From Nibricoccus aquaticus (GTDB lineage: Bacteria > Verrucomicrobiota > Verrucomicrobiia > Opitutales > Opitutaceae): 64,000 nucleotides of DNA. The notes below the pieces were generated by a model. That model saw nothing but the letters and a program-made list of their open reading frames with translations, was not told where the DNA came from and ran no database searches. The stretch is from positions 2,294,001-2,358,000 of the forward strand of contig NZ_CP023344.1 of the NCBI RefSeq assembly GCF_002310495.1, in the 5' to 3' direction. Both the position numbers and the translations under genes were made by a program. This document shows positions 16,223 through 24,882 of this stretch, piece by piece. How positions within the stretch are numbered: position 1 is the stretch's first letter; the number at the start of each line of letters is the position of its first letter.

Positions 16223-17460
16223 CGGGCGGAGGGGGAAGGTGGGGTGAGGTTGTTGAGCCAGAAAGCGCCGTTGGTTTTGTAGGCTTCGTAGCCGCGCTGG
16301 CCGAGGGCCGCGACGAGGCGTTTCTCGGCTTCGGCGGCGAGTTCGGTGCGGGAGGCGGCGAGGGTTTTTTGCGCGTCGGGGCCGGAAGGGCGGAGGGCGC
16401 GGAGGCGTTTCTCGATGTCGGCTTTGACCTCGTAGGCGGCGGTGGCGTTTTCAGGCGGGAGCTGGAGGCGCTCGGCGAGGACGACGAGGCGGCCGTAGTC
16501 GTAATCCTTGGCGCGGACGTAGTCTTCGTAGCGTTCGGGGGTGAGGACGGTCTTCGCGGCGGCGTCCATCTCGCGCTGGGCCTGTTCGCGGACGGCGCGG
16601 TCGTTGGTGGATGGAGCGCCGGAGGAGATGCCCATTTTCTCAAGCATGGCTTTTTGGTGGGGGAAGAGGGCGCGGAATTCTTCTTCGGTGGGGCGGAGGC
16701 CGGCGAGGTTGCTCCGGAGGTAGGAGGCGGCGGTGGACTGGCGGAGTTCGTATTCGAGAAATTCGGACGGGGAGAGGACTTTGGCCATGTCGGCGGCTTT
16801 TTCTTTTTCGAGGTAGAGAAGTTTCTCGCGGTCCTCGGGAAGGAGGATGGTGCGGCCGGCGGTGGGATTGCCGCGGATTTCCATGGTGAGGACATTGTAG
16901 TCCTCATCGATCATGCGGAGGGCCTCGGCCTGGGCGGGAGTGAAGCGGGCGAAGCGGGGGTCCTGCCAGGTCTGCTCGGGCAGGTAGTCTTCGCCGAGGA
17001 GGGATTTGAGGCGGGTGCGGAGTTCGCGGGAGAGTTCGTTGGCGGCTTTGCGCTGCTCGGGAGTGGAGCGGTTGTAGAAGGAATCTGGCCGCCAGTATTC
17101 CTGGGAATTTCGGGAAGAGAGGAGCGCATCGAAGCGGCTCTGGTAAGCGTCGCCGATGAGCGCGGCGGCGACTGAGCGGATGGCGTCTTCGGGCCAGCCG
17201 GCGGCGCGAAGGGCGGCGACGGTGGAGGCATCGCCGGTGCGGAGTTTTTCCCAGAAGGGAGCGTGGGGGCCGGTGGGGACGGAGAAGGCGGCGGAGGAGT
17301 TGAGCGTTGAGGGTTGAGAGTTGAGGGAGGGGGAGGCGGAGGATTTCTCGACGGCCGCAGGAGTCGCGGGGGCGGAGGTGTTTTGGGGTTTAGGTCGCGA
17401 GAAGAAGAGGATCGCGTTGGCGGCGACGGAGAGGCTGAGGAGGAGCAGCAGGGGTTTCAT
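16219..17460 (-). CDS. Tandem exported helical protein, copy 2 (A-type)
   Basis: A 413-residue paralogue. MKPLLLLLSLSVAANAILFF is a signal or anchor. The family landmarks are LRAAGWPEDAIRSVAAAL, ADMAKVLSPSEFLEYELR with TAASYLR and PTEEEFRALF, RAKDYDYGRL with RLQLPPE, and LGQRGYEAYK. It is closest to copy 4: both have LRAAGWPE, F-x-EYELR-x-S and EFRALF. The low-complexity insert SLNSQPSTLNSS after the signal is encoded by a heptanucleotide repeat (17297-17327). The start at 17460 is preferred to an in-frame ATG at 17541, which would translate repeat DNA. The stop overlaps the start of copy 1. Confidence 0.8.
   Translation of the reverse strand: MKPLLLLLSLSVAANAILFFSRPKPQNTSAPATPAAVEKSSASPSLNSQPSTLNSSAAFSVPTGPHAPFWEKLRTGDASTVAALRAAGWPEDAIRSVAAALIGDAYQSRFDALLSSRNSQEYWRPDSFYNRSTPEQRKAANELSRELRTRLKSLLGEDYLPEQTWQDPRFARFTPAQAEALRMIDEDYNVLTMEIRGNPTAGRTILLPEDREKLLYLEKEKAADMAKVLSPSEFLEYELRQSTAASYLRSNLAGLRPTEEEFRALFPHQKAMLEKMGISSGAPSTNDRAVREQAQREMDAAAKTVLTPERYEDYVRAKDYDYGRLVVLAERLQLPPENATAAYEVKADIEKRLRALRPSGPDAQKTLAASRTELAAEAEKRLVAALGQRGYEAYKTNGAFWLNNLTPPSPSAR
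17297..17327. repeat. Heptanucleotide (GTTGAGA-type) repeat inside a coding region
   Basis: Four degenerate units, gagttgagc / gttgagg / gttgaga / gttgagg, lie within copy 2 of the tandem family. They encode the SLNSQPSTLNSS peptide on the minus strand. The same repeat type is inside two other genes in this window (20651-20680 and 37692-37722). Confidence 0.75.
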
Positions 17461-17547
17461 GAGAAGGGTGAAGGGTGCGGGGTGAAGAGTGAAGGGGGGC
17501 GGGGAGGGGCGGAATTTTTGGACAGGATTAAGAGGACTCACAGGATG
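17461..17547. repeat. Tandem short repeats in the copy 2 / copy 3 spacer
   Basis: 17461-17496 consists of degenerate gaagggt / gaagggt / gcggggt / gaagagt / gaagggg heptamers. 17521-17547 consists of the nonamers gacaggatt / aagaggact / cacaggatg. Together they fill almost the whole 93-bp spacer between two genes of one operon, so both repeat types were probably inserted after the duplication. Confidence 0.75.
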
Positions 17548-17553
17548 GGGAGA

Positions 17554-18717
17554 TCATGGGTCCACGTTGCGTACGCGCGCGGAGAGGCGGTCGGCGATGA
17601 GATCGCGGGCGGCGGGGAAACCTTTTTCGCCGTAGAGTTTGGTGAGGGTGGTTTCCATTTCCTGGCGTGTTTGGGCGAAGAAGGCGTTCCACTGTTCGTC
17701 GGTGGCGTTATTTTGTGCGGTGAAGTCGGAGAATTTGGCGCGGAGGGACTTCAGGTATTCGTAACTGGCCAGGGCGGTTTCGGGGGGAAGTCCGAGCTGG
17801 GTGGCGAGGTCGTGGTTGGCGCGGAAGTCGGGGTCCTGGGCGCGGATGTAGTCGGCGTAGCGTTTTTCGCCGAGGAGGTCGCGGGTTTGTTGGTCGATGA
17901 GCTCGTTTAAGGCGGGATCCTGTGCAGAGGTGGTGCGGCGATGGTCGAGAGATTTACGGAGTTCGTAGAGAGCGATGAATTCCTGCTTCGTGGCCTCGAA
18001 GCCGACAAGGTTGCGGAGGAAGCTGGCGGTGTTGGAGGTGTGGATATTATGGATGTAGAGCTCCTCGGGCGTGAGGAGGGCCTCGATGTCGGCGCGTTGT
18101 TGTTCGCGGAGGTAGCTGGCTTGTTCGCGAGGCGTGGGCAGGCGCAGGGGAGTACCGCGGCCTTTACTCTCGAATTCAAGGAGGCGGTAATCGTCGTAGA
18201 TGAGTTTGAGGTGCCAGGCTTTTTCGAAGGGGAGGTATCTCGTGTACTGGCGGAGTTGATCGTGGGCGGGTTCGTAGATGTCGCCGAGGAGCTGACGGAG
18301 TTCGTTTTCCTTTTGCCGGGCGAGATCGTTGGCTGCGGCGGGGTCGGTGATTTTATCGAGGTGAGCGGCGGAATGGGACGAGAAGGTGTGCTCCCAGTAG
18401 GCGGGTGGTTTGCGGAGGGCGCGTTCGCTGGCGGAGTAGCGGGCATCGACTTCGGCGCGGATGATGGCCCGGATCTCGGGGTCGGTCAGGCCGAGCTGGC
18501 GGAGGAAGCCGAGGGTGTTGGGTGAAGCTGACCAGTCGGTGGATGGGAAGGTTGGGGCGGTGTGGGACTGAGCGCCGGGGTGTGCGGAAGTGTCGGAGGA
18601 AACTGGGTACGGCGTGGAGGCGGATGAGGTTGTTGAGAGGGAGCGAGAGGCGCGGACGAGGAAGACGGTGTTGGCGGCGAGCGAGATCAGGAGAAGAATG
18701 ACGAGCGCGCGTTTCAT
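17554..18717 (-). CDS. Tandem exported helical protein, copy 3 (B-type)
   Basis: A 387-residue paralogue. MKRALVILLLISLAANTVFLV is a signal or anchor, followed by a Ser/Thr-rich linker. Landmarks are LRQLGLTDPEIRAIIRAEVD, ADIEALLTPEELYIHNIH with TASFLR, ATKQEFIALYELRKSLDH, RAQDPDFRANHDLA with QLGLPPE, and YGEKGFPAARDL. It pairs with copy 1 by LR-x-LGL-x-D-x-x-IR-x-x-IR and LTPEEL. Predicted content is almost all helix and no catalytic motif is visible. It is transcribed after copy 4 with a 19-bp gap. Confidence 0.8.
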   Translation of the reverse strand: MKRALVILLLISLAANTVFLVRASRSLSTTSSASTPYPVSSDTSAHPGAQSHTAPTFPSTDWSASPNTLGFLRQLGLTDPEIRAIIRAEVDARYSASERALRKPPAYWEHTFSSHSAAHLDKITDPAAANDLARQKENELRQLLGDIYEPAHDQLRQYTRYLPFEKAWHLKLIYDDYRLLEFESKGRGTPLRLPTPREQASYLREQQRADIEALLTPEELYIHNIHTSNTASFLRNLVGFEATKQEFIALYELRKSLDHRRTTSAQDPALNELIDQQTRDLLGEKRYADYIRAQDPDFRANHDLATQLGLPPETALASYEYLKSLRAKFSDFTAQNNATDEQWNAFFAQTRQEMETTLTKLYGEKGFPAARDLIADRLSARVRNVDP

Positions 18718-18736
18718 GGGCGGGTGAGGCGGCGGG

Positions 18737-19924
18737 TCAGCGGGTGCGCGGGCGCTCGGAGGGTGGGACGCGCAGGAGTTCGAGGTAGCGGCTGTTGAGT
18801 TTGTAGATTTCCATACCTTTCGAGCCGAAGGCGGTGGTGAGGCGGGACTCGGCTTCCTGGGCGAGGGCGAGACGGGCGGCGGGCGTGGTGGCGGGATCGG
18901 CGTCGAGGGCGCGGGAGCGGTGGTCGATGTTGGCTTTGAGCGCGTAGGCTGTGCGGGCGGTTTCGGTGGGGAGCTGGAGGTGTTGGGAGAGGTGGTAGAA
19001 GCGGCGGTATTCGGCGTCGCGGCTGAGGACGAATTGTTGGAAGCGGGCTTCGCCGAGGATGCGGCGGGCTTCGAGGTCGAGGGCGGCTTCGGTGTCTTTG
19101 CGGAGTTTGCGGGCGGCTGCGGCGTCGAGGTCGAAGGCGGGTTCGTCGAGGGGGTTTTTTATGCGAAAGAGCGCGCGAAATTCGGCTTCGGTGGGTTCGA
19201 AAGCGGCGGTGTTGTAGCGGAGTTCGGAGGCGGTGACAGACGAACGGAGTTCGTACTCGAAAAATTCGCCGGGGGTGAGGGCGCGGGCGATGTCGGCGCG
19301 TTCTTCGCGGGTGAGGGCGGCGCTTAGTTCCTCGTAGGAGGAGTTGCTGTAGTTTGGGGTCTCGTTGAGATCGCGACGGAGCGACGCGTAGTCGGCTTTG
19401 ATGGCGAGGATGGCGGCGGCTTTCTCGCGTGGTATGCCTTGGAACGCTGGGGCTTGAGCTTCGGGAGAGATGTAGGCGTCGCCGAAGAGAGATTGGAGGA
19501 GGGCTGCTTTTTCGTGGTTTTGGGCGGAGCGGTTTTGCGCGAACGCGTCGAAGGCTGCGGCATTGCGATGATGCTCCTGCCAGTAGTCACGCGAAGGGTT
19601 TTCGAGAGCACTGTTTTGTGTGTGGAAGCGGGCGTCGATGAGAGCGGCGGCGAGGCGTTGGAGGGTTTGCTCGGGCCAACCGGCGGCGCGGAGAGTGGCG
19701 AGGGCGGCGGGGTCGCCTTGAGCGAGGCGTTGCCAGAGGGTGATCGGTGCGGAGCTGAGTTGAGCGGACGTGGCGGCCGAGCGCGATGCGGCGTGCGAGG
19801 ATGTAGAGGCGGCGGAGTGAGCGGCGGGGGATTTTGCGAGGGCGGCGCGGAGCTCGCGGACGACGAAGCAGGCGTTGGCGGCGAGCGAGAGCGTAAGGAG
19901 TGCTAGAAGAAGCGGAGATTTCAT
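18737..19924 (-). CDS. Tandem exported helical protein, copy 4 (A-type)
   Basis: A 395-residue paralogue and the first of the four in transcription order. MKSPLLLALLTLSLAANACFVV is a signal or anchor (a Cys at residue 18 is in a poor lipobox). A Ser/Ala-rich linker precedes the helical region. Landmarks are LRAAGWPEQTLQRLAAALID, ADIARALTPGEFFEYELR with TASELR, PTEAEFRALF, SRDAEYRRFYHLS with HLQLPTE, and FGSKGMEIYK. It resembles copy 2 more than copies 1 and 3. The gene upstream (alpha/beta hydrolase) ends 38 bp away on the same strand and may head the operon. Confidence 0.8.
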   Translation of the reverse strand: MKSPLLLALLTLSLAANACFVVRELRAALAKSPAAHSAASTSSHAASRSAATSAQLSSAPITLWQRLAQGDPAALATLRAAGWPEQTLQRLAAALIDARFHTQNSALENPSRDYWQEHHRNAAAFDAFAQNRSAQNHEKAALLQSLFGDAYISPEAQAPAFQGIPREKAAAILAIKADYASLRRDLNETPNYSNSSYEELSAALTREERADIARALTPGEFFEYELRSSVTASELRYNTAAFEPTEAEFRALFRIKNPLDEPAFDLDAAAARKLRKDTEAALDLEARRILGEARFQQFVLSRDAEYRRFYHLSQHLQLPTETARTAYALKANIDHRSRALDADPATTPAARLALAQEAESRLTTAFGSKGMEIYKLNSRYLELLRVPPSERPRTR

Positions 19925-19962
19925 TTCAGCCGGGAAGCGGACCGGGAGAAGGCTTGGAGTTT

Positions 19963-20835
19963 TTATAGAGCGTCGGGCGCGGTGGACTGATGGAATTTTC
20001 CGTCTCGGAGGAAAGCGGCCACCTGGGTGATAACAGGGGTGCGGTATTGGAGCCAGGTGTGGGAGATGGGGAGGACGAGGTGGTCGCTCATGCCTTCGAG
20101 CTTGGTGCTTTCGATGGCGACTTTGCCGTCGCTGGGGCGGCCGATCCAGGCGGAGAAGAGCGGGTTGAGGGAGCGGGAGCCGGCGATGATGCCGAGGTCG
20201 GTGTTTTCGAGCGGGCCGAGCGTGAGCGGGAGCGATTCGGGGCCGGTGCCGAGGCGGCGGCCGTTTTTGCCGGTGAAGAGATGGAAGAGGCAGTTGTTGC
20301 GGAGTTTTTCAGCGACTTCGCTGCCGTGGTTGGGCGGGGCGATCATGACGAGGCGGCCGAGGTTGGCGGGGCGGTGGTCGCGGAGGTAGAGGCGGAGGAG
20401 GATGCCGCCCATCGAGTGCGTGACGACGTGGAGGCGCGGGGCGGTATCGGCTTTGTGGGCACGGAGCAGGTCCGGGAGCCAGGTGGCGGCGAGTTCTTCG
20501 AGAGGGACGCTGCGCGAGGGATAGGATACGTTGATGACACGGTAGCCGTCGCGGCGGAGCGAGCTGGCGAGGCGGGCCATGGCGAGGCGGTTGAGACCGA
20601 GGCCGTGGAGGAGGAGGACCGTTTCGGGTTCGGCGGTGGAAGAGTCGGGGGAGTTGAGAGATGAGGGTTGAGAGTTGAGAGAATCGGAGAGGGTTTCGGA
20701 GTCAGGGGCGAGGTCGGTGGCGGTGAGCGAGCGGGGATTGCTGGACGAGGTGGCGTCGGCGGCGGCGTGCAGGCGCGCGAGGCTGAGGAGCAGCGCGAGC
20801 AGGGCGCAGCGCAGGGGGAGTGCCGCCGGGTACAT
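19963..20835 (-). CDS. Exported alpha/beta-hydrolase (lipase/esterase-like)
   Basis: A 290-residue protein. The signal peptide MYPAALPLRCALLALLLSLA...HAAADA supports the start at 20835. Longer in-frame starts exist but would translate the spacer. After a Ser/Pro-rich linker come the oxyanion segment VLLLHGLGLNRLAM and the nucleophile elbow VVTHSMGGILL (Thr replaces the usual first Gly, with Ser in place). A C-terminal SDHLVLPISHTWL segment holds the likely catalytic His. It resembles acyl-hydrolases that act on lipids or esters outside the cytoplasm. The peptide SLNSQPSSLNSPDSS is encoded by a heptanucleotide repeat. It may be co-transcribed with the four tandem genes. Confidence 0.82.
   Translation of the reverse strand: MYPAALPLRCALLALLLSLARLHAAADATSSSNPRSLTATDLAPDSETLSDSLNSQPSSLNSPDSSTAEPETVLLLHGLGLNRLAMARLASSLRRDGYRVINVSYPSRSVPLEELAATWLPDLLRAHKADTAPRLHVVTHSMGGILLRLYLRDHRPANLGRLVMIAPPNHGSEVAEKLRNNCLFHLFTGKNGRRLGTGPESLPLTLGPLENTDLGIIAGSRSLNPLFSAWIGRPSDGKVAIESTKLEGMSDHLVLPISHTWLQYRTPVITQVAAFLRDGKFHQSTAPDAL
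20651..20680. repeat. Heptanucleotide (GTTGAGA-type) repeat inside the hydrolase gene
   Basis: Units gagttgaga / gatgagg / gttgaga / gttgaga encode LNSQPSSLNS in the linker between signal peptide and hydrolase domain. The peptide is nearly the same as in copy 2 of the neighbouring tandem family, although the proteins are unrelated. Confidence 0.75.
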
Positions 20836-20946
20836 GTTCGGAGGTATGGGAGAGCGGAGGAAACGTGCCAAGGGGGAAGGTGAGAGAAGTGTGCAGGGGG
20901 GCGCGGGAGGCGATTTCATCGGCGTGGGGTGATCGCGAATCGAACC

Positions 20947-20978
20947 GGCGGGGTTAAGGCTAACCCGCCCTACCTCGG
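20947..20978. repeat. REP hairpin with CCCTACCTCGG tail
   Basis: The stem GGCGGG-gTTA / TAAC-CCGCC with loop aggc is followed by CTACCTCGG. The tail is the same as in the element at 27817-27847 although the stem sequence differs. It lies between the divergent hydrolase and ABC genes. Confidence 0.65.
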
Positions 20979-21073
20979 AATCGGATTGGGAAATTGGCTG
21001 TAACTTTTGGGGGCATGGTTGTGTAACACGGGAAGCCATTGGTTCGTTTCGTTTTCTTTCACCGCTCAAACTC

Positions 21074-22069
21074 GTGACGTTTTCATCTCCAGATGTCGTT
21101 TCCGCCGCGCCGCCGCCGCTGCCGACCGAACGGAATGCGCGTGACTACGTGATCCAGGCGGACGGGTTGACGAAGGTTTATGGCGCGCAGCGGGCGCTGG
21201 ATGGCGTGACCCTGCATGTGCCGCCGGGGACGATCGGGCTGCTGGGGCCGAATGGCGCGGGGAAGAGCACGTTTATCAAGTGTCTCCTGAATCTGGAGAC
21301 GCCGACGTCGGGGCGCGCGCTGGTGCTGGGGCGGGACATCCGGGCGAGCAATCGCGAGTCGCGCGAGCGGGTGGGCTACAGCCCAGAGCAGGATTCGCAC
21401 ATCCCGGGGGTGGTGGGGTGCGAGTATGTGACTTATTGCGGGCAGCTGTCGGGGTTGTCGTTCAAGCAGGCGCGGCAGCGGGCGCATGAGATTCTGGATC
21501 TGGTGGGGATGGGGCAGGAGCGGTACCGGAAGATCGATACGTACTCCACGGGCATGAAGCAGCGGGCGAAGCTGGCGCAGGCGCTGGTGCATGATCCGGA
21601 GATTTTGTTTCTCGATGAGCCGACCAACGGGCTCGATCCGGCGGGGCGCGAGTATTTCCTGCGGTTGATCGGTTCGCTGCACAAACAGCTCGGGACGAGC
21701 GTGGTGATTTCGTCGCATCTGCTGAACGACATCGAGCGCATCTGCGACCGGGTGATCATCATCGCGCGCGGGCGGGTGCTGGAGCACGACAGCATGGAGA
21801 ACTTGAAGAACCGGCACCGGCGCATCGTGGAGTTCGCGCCATCGGGCGAAAGCGATCGCGTGGCGGCGGCACTGAAGGCGGGCGCGTATAAATTCGAGCG
21901 GCTCTCGAATGGACGCTTCCGCATCGAGTCGCCGAGTGACTCGGTGGAGTGGCTGCTGGAGTTGTTGCGCGTACACCGGTTGCCGCCGGGCGAGATCGTC
22001 GCCAACCCGAATGCTTTGCACGAACTGTTCCTGCGCTCGCTCGCTTCCGCCGATGGAAACCACGCTTGA
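21074..22069 (+). CDS. ABC-2 type transporter, ATP-binding subunit (first pair)
   Basis: A 331-residue ABC ATPase of the NatA/CcmA/Gld-like group. Walker A is GPNGAGKST, the Q-loop region is GYSPEQDSHIPGVVG, the signature is YSTGMKQRAKLAQALV and Walker B is ILFLDEPTNGLDP. A C-terminal extension of ~90 residues (REIVEFAPSG-like, LLELLRVHRLPPGEIV) is common in this subfamily. The start codon is GTG. It overlaps the permease gene by 17 nt. It is the first gene of an operon of two such pairs, and the substrate is unknown. Confidence 0.9.
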   Translation: MTFSSPDVVSAAPPPLPTERNARDYVIQADGLTKVYGAQRALDGVTLHVPPGTIGLLGPNGAGKSTFIKCLLNLETPTSGRALVLGRDIRASNRESRERVGYSPEQDSHIPGVVGCEYVTYCGQLSGLSFKQARQRAHEILDLVGMGQERYRKIDTYSTGMKQRAKLAQALVHDPEILFLDEPTNGLDPAGREYFLRLIGSLHKQLGTSVVISSHLLNDIERICDRVIIIARGRVLEHDSMENLKNRHRRIVEFAPSGESDRVAAALKAGAYKFERLSNGRFRIESPSDSVEWLLELLRVHRLPPGEIVANPNALHELFLRSLASADGNHA

Positions 22070-23042
22070 TCTCAGCCGGTGCCGCGAGAAACCGCGCGGC
22101 GTCGTTTATCGCCGCTGGGTCATCAGCTCGACCGGGCTGCGGCAGCTTTTCAGCGGGAAGTTTTTCGTGGTGCTGCTGATTGTGGCCTGGACGGTGAGTC
22201 TGGCGATGGCGGCGCTGGGGTTTGCGTTCAGCCAGACGGTCGTGACGGGCGGCTGGCTGGAGCAAGGTGCCGCGTCGCTCGGGGTGCGCGCGCAGGCGGT
22301 GGCGCAGGCGTTTGGGGCGCTGGTGCTGCTTTATCCGGATGTCTGTGTGAACGGGCTCTTCACGCTGATGTTCTGGGTGCAGTCGTATCTCGGGCTCGGG
22401 CTTTGTCTGATCGCGCTGACGGTGCTGGTGCCGCGGTTGATCGCGCGGGACCGGGCGGGCAATGCGCTGATCATCTACCTGGCGAGGCCGCTGACGTCGG
22501 TGGATTATTTGTTGGGGAAACTCGGGATCATCGCGGGGCTGCTGGTGTTGTTGTGGACGGGCCCGCTGGTGACCGGGTGGCTGCTGAGCATGGCGTTCGC
22601 GCCGAACAGCGATTTTTTCGTCTATTCGATTTCGCCGCTTCTGCGGGCGTTGTTGTTTAACGGGATCAGTCTGGTGGTGCTGGCGGCGGTGGCGCTGGGA
22701 GTATCGGCGCTGAACAAGACGTCGCGAAACACGATTATGCTGTGGATTTTTCTGTGGGTGATTGTGGGGGCGATGGCCTCGGGGCGGAGGGCGCCGGAAT
22801 GGCTGCAACGCGCGAGCTTCACGAACAATCTGGCGGAGGTCAGAAAGAGTGTGCTGCGGATGGACACGGCGCTGACTGATGCAGCGAGCAAGTTGCCGTT
22901 GCTCGATCAGCAGGTCGTTGAGAAATTGAAACGTGGCAGCGATGAGGCGGCGGCGAAGGATCTGCCGGGGACGTTGAAGGCGCTCGGGCTTTTCGTGGTG
23001 CTGTCGTCGGTGGTCTTTTTGAGAAAGTTGCGTCCCGAATGA
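22053..23042 (+). CDS. ABC-2 type transporter, permease subunit (first pair)
   Basis: A 329-residue membrane protein with about six helices. A first helix (FFVVLLIVAWTVSLAMAALGF) is followed by a periplasmic loop and then several helices (residues ~110-245), as in ABC-2 permeases. The segment RDRAGNALIIYLARPLTSVDYLLGK matches the typical cytoplasmic motif before a transmembrane pair. The last ~70 residues are soluble and helical with one final hydrophobic stretch. The ATG at 22053 lies within the end of the ATPase gene. The stop overlaps the next ATPase start (ATGA). Confidence 0.83.
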   Translation: METTLDLSRCREKPRGVVYRRWVISSTGLRQLFSGKFFVVLLIVAWTVSLAMAALGFAFSQTVVTGGWLEQGAASLGVRAQAVAQAFGALVLLYPDVCVNGLFTLMFWVQSYLGLGLCLIALTVLVPRLIARDRAGNALIIYLARPLTSVDYLLGKLGIIAGLLVLLWTGPLVTGWLLSMAFAPNSDFFVYSISPLLRALLFNGISLVVLAAVALGVSALNKTSRNTIMLWIFLWVIVGAMASGRRAPEWLQRASFTNNLAEVRKSVLRMDTALTDAASKLPLLDQQVVEKLKRGSDEAAAKDLPGTLKALGLFVVLSSVVFLRKLRPE

Positions 23043-23977
23043 GCACGATCGTCCAGGCGGAAAATCTGAGCCGGTTCTACGGCGTGGTGCTCGGGCTCAA
23101 CAATGTGAACTTCCGGATACGGCGCGGCATCACGGGGCTCGTGGGGCCGAATGGCGCGGGCAAGACGACGCTGTTTCGCCTGCTCACGGGGCAGGTGAAG
23201 CCGAGCTCGGGGACGATCACGGTCTTCGGCGGGAATCCGTGGAATAACCCGGATGTGCAGGCGCGGCTGGCGTATTGTCCCGAGAGCGAGACGGTGCCGG
23301 CCGGGCTGCGTCCGCTGGAGTGGCTCACGGGGCTGGGGATGATTTCTGGGTTGTCGGCGAGTGATGCAACGAAGCGGGCGAACGAATCGCTCGAGCGCGT
23401 GAAGCTGGCGCCGCAGTATTGGAAGAAGCGGATCACGACTTACTCGAAGGGCATGCGGCAGCGCGTGAAACTCGCGCAGTGTCTAATGCACGCGCCGGAG
23501 TTGATCATCCTGGATGAGCCGATGAACGGGCTCGATCCGATGGGGCGCGAGGAGTTCAGCCAGGTGTTGCGCGAGCTGGCGCGTGACGGGACGAGCGTGC
23601 TGATTTCAAGTCACATCCTGCACGATCTGGAGGCGCTTTGCAGCGACTTCATCCTGTTGCGTTGGGGGCGGATTCCGAATGCGGCGAATCAGGAGGTGGC
23701 GTCGGCGGAGACGCGGAAGCGGTGGCCGGAAGCGACGACGATCCGCTGCGAGGAGCCGGAGAAACTGGCGCGTTATCTCTTCGATCAGCATCTGCTGCGC
23801 GGCTGCGAGATCGTGCCGGAGAGCGACACATTGCACGTGCGCTGGCGCGATGCGGAGCAGTTCTACGCGGGGTTCGACCGGTATCTGCTGGAGAGCGGCG
23901 TGCGGATTTTTGAAGTGAGGAGCACGGCGACGTTTTTGGAAAAGGCGGTCGGTCCCGGGCCTTCACTCGACTCATAA
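23039..23977 (+). CDS. ABC-2 type transporter, ATP-binding subunit (second pair)
   Basis: A 312-residue ABC ATPase with Walker A GPNGAGKTT, signature YSKGMRQRVKLAQCLM, Walker B LIILDEPMNGLDP and H-loop SSHILHDLEAL. It is a paralogue of the ATPase at 21074 (same order of motifs and same extension length). It overlaps the first permease by 4 nt and is followed 3 nt later by its own permease. The two ATPases and two permeases may form one four-gene complex or two separate transporters. Confidence 0.9.
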   Translation: MSTIVQAENLSRFYGVVLGLNNVNFRIRRGITGLVGPNGAGKTTLFRLLTGQVKPSSGTITVFGGNPWNNPDVQARLAYCPESETVPAGLRPLEWLTGLGMISGLSASDATKRANESLERVKLAPQYWKKRITTYSKGMRQRVKLAQCLMHAPELIILDEPMNGLDPMGREEFSQVLRELARDGTSVLISSHILHDLEALCSDFILLRWGRIPNAANQEVASAETRKRWPEATTIRCEEPEKLARYLFDQHLLRGCEIVPESDTLHVRWRDAEQFYAGFDRYLLESGVRIFEVRSTATFLEKAVGPGPSLDS

Positions 23978-23980
23978 GCG

Positions 23981-24802
23981 ATGACGACGAAAAACATGAG
24001 TGACGTCACAGGCGGCGAAGCGCGCGGGAGATTTTCCGCACCGCGGACGGCGCCGAACCAGTGGAACGCGCTGGGCGGTGTGTGGCGGCTGACGGCGTGG
24101 CGGCTTCTTTCGCGTAATCAGTTGCTGGTGACGGCGGGGTTGCTGGCGGTACTGGCGTTTTTTTGTTCGAAGCTCACGGCGCCGCGCGCGCCGGATGATT
24201 ATCTGGAGTGGGTCGCGGGATTTTTGCTGTCGGTGGTGGTGCCGGTGCTGGCGTTTCTGTCGGGCGCTGGCGCGATGCGTGACGAGATGAAGCCGGGGGC
24301 GGTGGATTATGTGTTCACGCGGCCGGTGAAGCGGTGGGCGTTTGTGGGGTTCAAGTATCTCGCGCACACGGCCTGCCTGCAGGCGATGTGGCTGCTGGCG
24401 TTTGGCGTGGTGGTGTTTTTCGCGGCGGCGCGGAATGCGCCGGCCATCGGCGCGATTTATCCGTGGGTGTTGCTGGCGCAGATGCTGACGATCGCGGGGT
24501 TCACGGCGTTGGGGTTTTTGTGCGCGGTGCTGACGTCGCGTTATCTGGTGATCGGGATCGTGTACGCGGGAATCGTGGAAGCGGGCGTGGGCAATATCGC
24601 GGCGCCGCTCAGCCGGTTGTCGATGACGCGGCAGGTGCGCGAGTTGATCGAGCCGCAGATGCTCGGGGCGATCGATGGCGTTTCGTGGACGGCGGCGCTG
24701 ACGACGACGGGGGCGATGCTGGTGTTCGCGGCGGTGTTTGTGGGGGCGGCGGCGGCGATTTTCTCGATGCAGGAGATGACGGGGGCGCGGGGGAAGGAGT
24801 GA
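23981..24802 (+). CDS. ABC-2 type transporter, permease subunit (second pair)
   Basis: A 273-residue permease. A cytosolic N-terminus of ~45 residues precedes about six membrane helices (roughly residues 48-66, 80-100, 125-150, 160-185, 190-210, 235-260). The sequence GAGAMRDEMKPGAVDYVFTR followed by PVKRWAFVGFKYL is the conserved cytoplasmic ABC-2 segment. The stop lies 80 bp before the start of the CBM-like exported protein. Confidence 0.83.
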   Translation: MTTKNMSDVTGGEARGRFSAPRTAPNQWNALGGVWRLTAWRLLSRNQLLVTAGLLAVLAFFCSKLTAPRAPDDYLEWVAGFLLSVVVPVLAFLSGAGAMRDEMKPGAVDYVFTRPVKRWAFVGFKYLAHTACLQAMWLLAFGVVVFFAAARNAPAIGAIYPWVLLAQMLTIAGFTALGFLCAVLTSRYLVIGIVYAGIVEAGVGNIAAPLSRLSMTRQVRELIEPQMLGAIDGVSWTAALTTTGAMLVFAAVFVGAAAAIFSMQEMTGARGKE

Positions 24803-24882
24803 GGGTGTGCGCGGCCAGACCGGCGCGCTCTGTAACCTCGGGGCGCTTTGGCGTGAATGAAGGGCAGAACCCAATCGAATTT

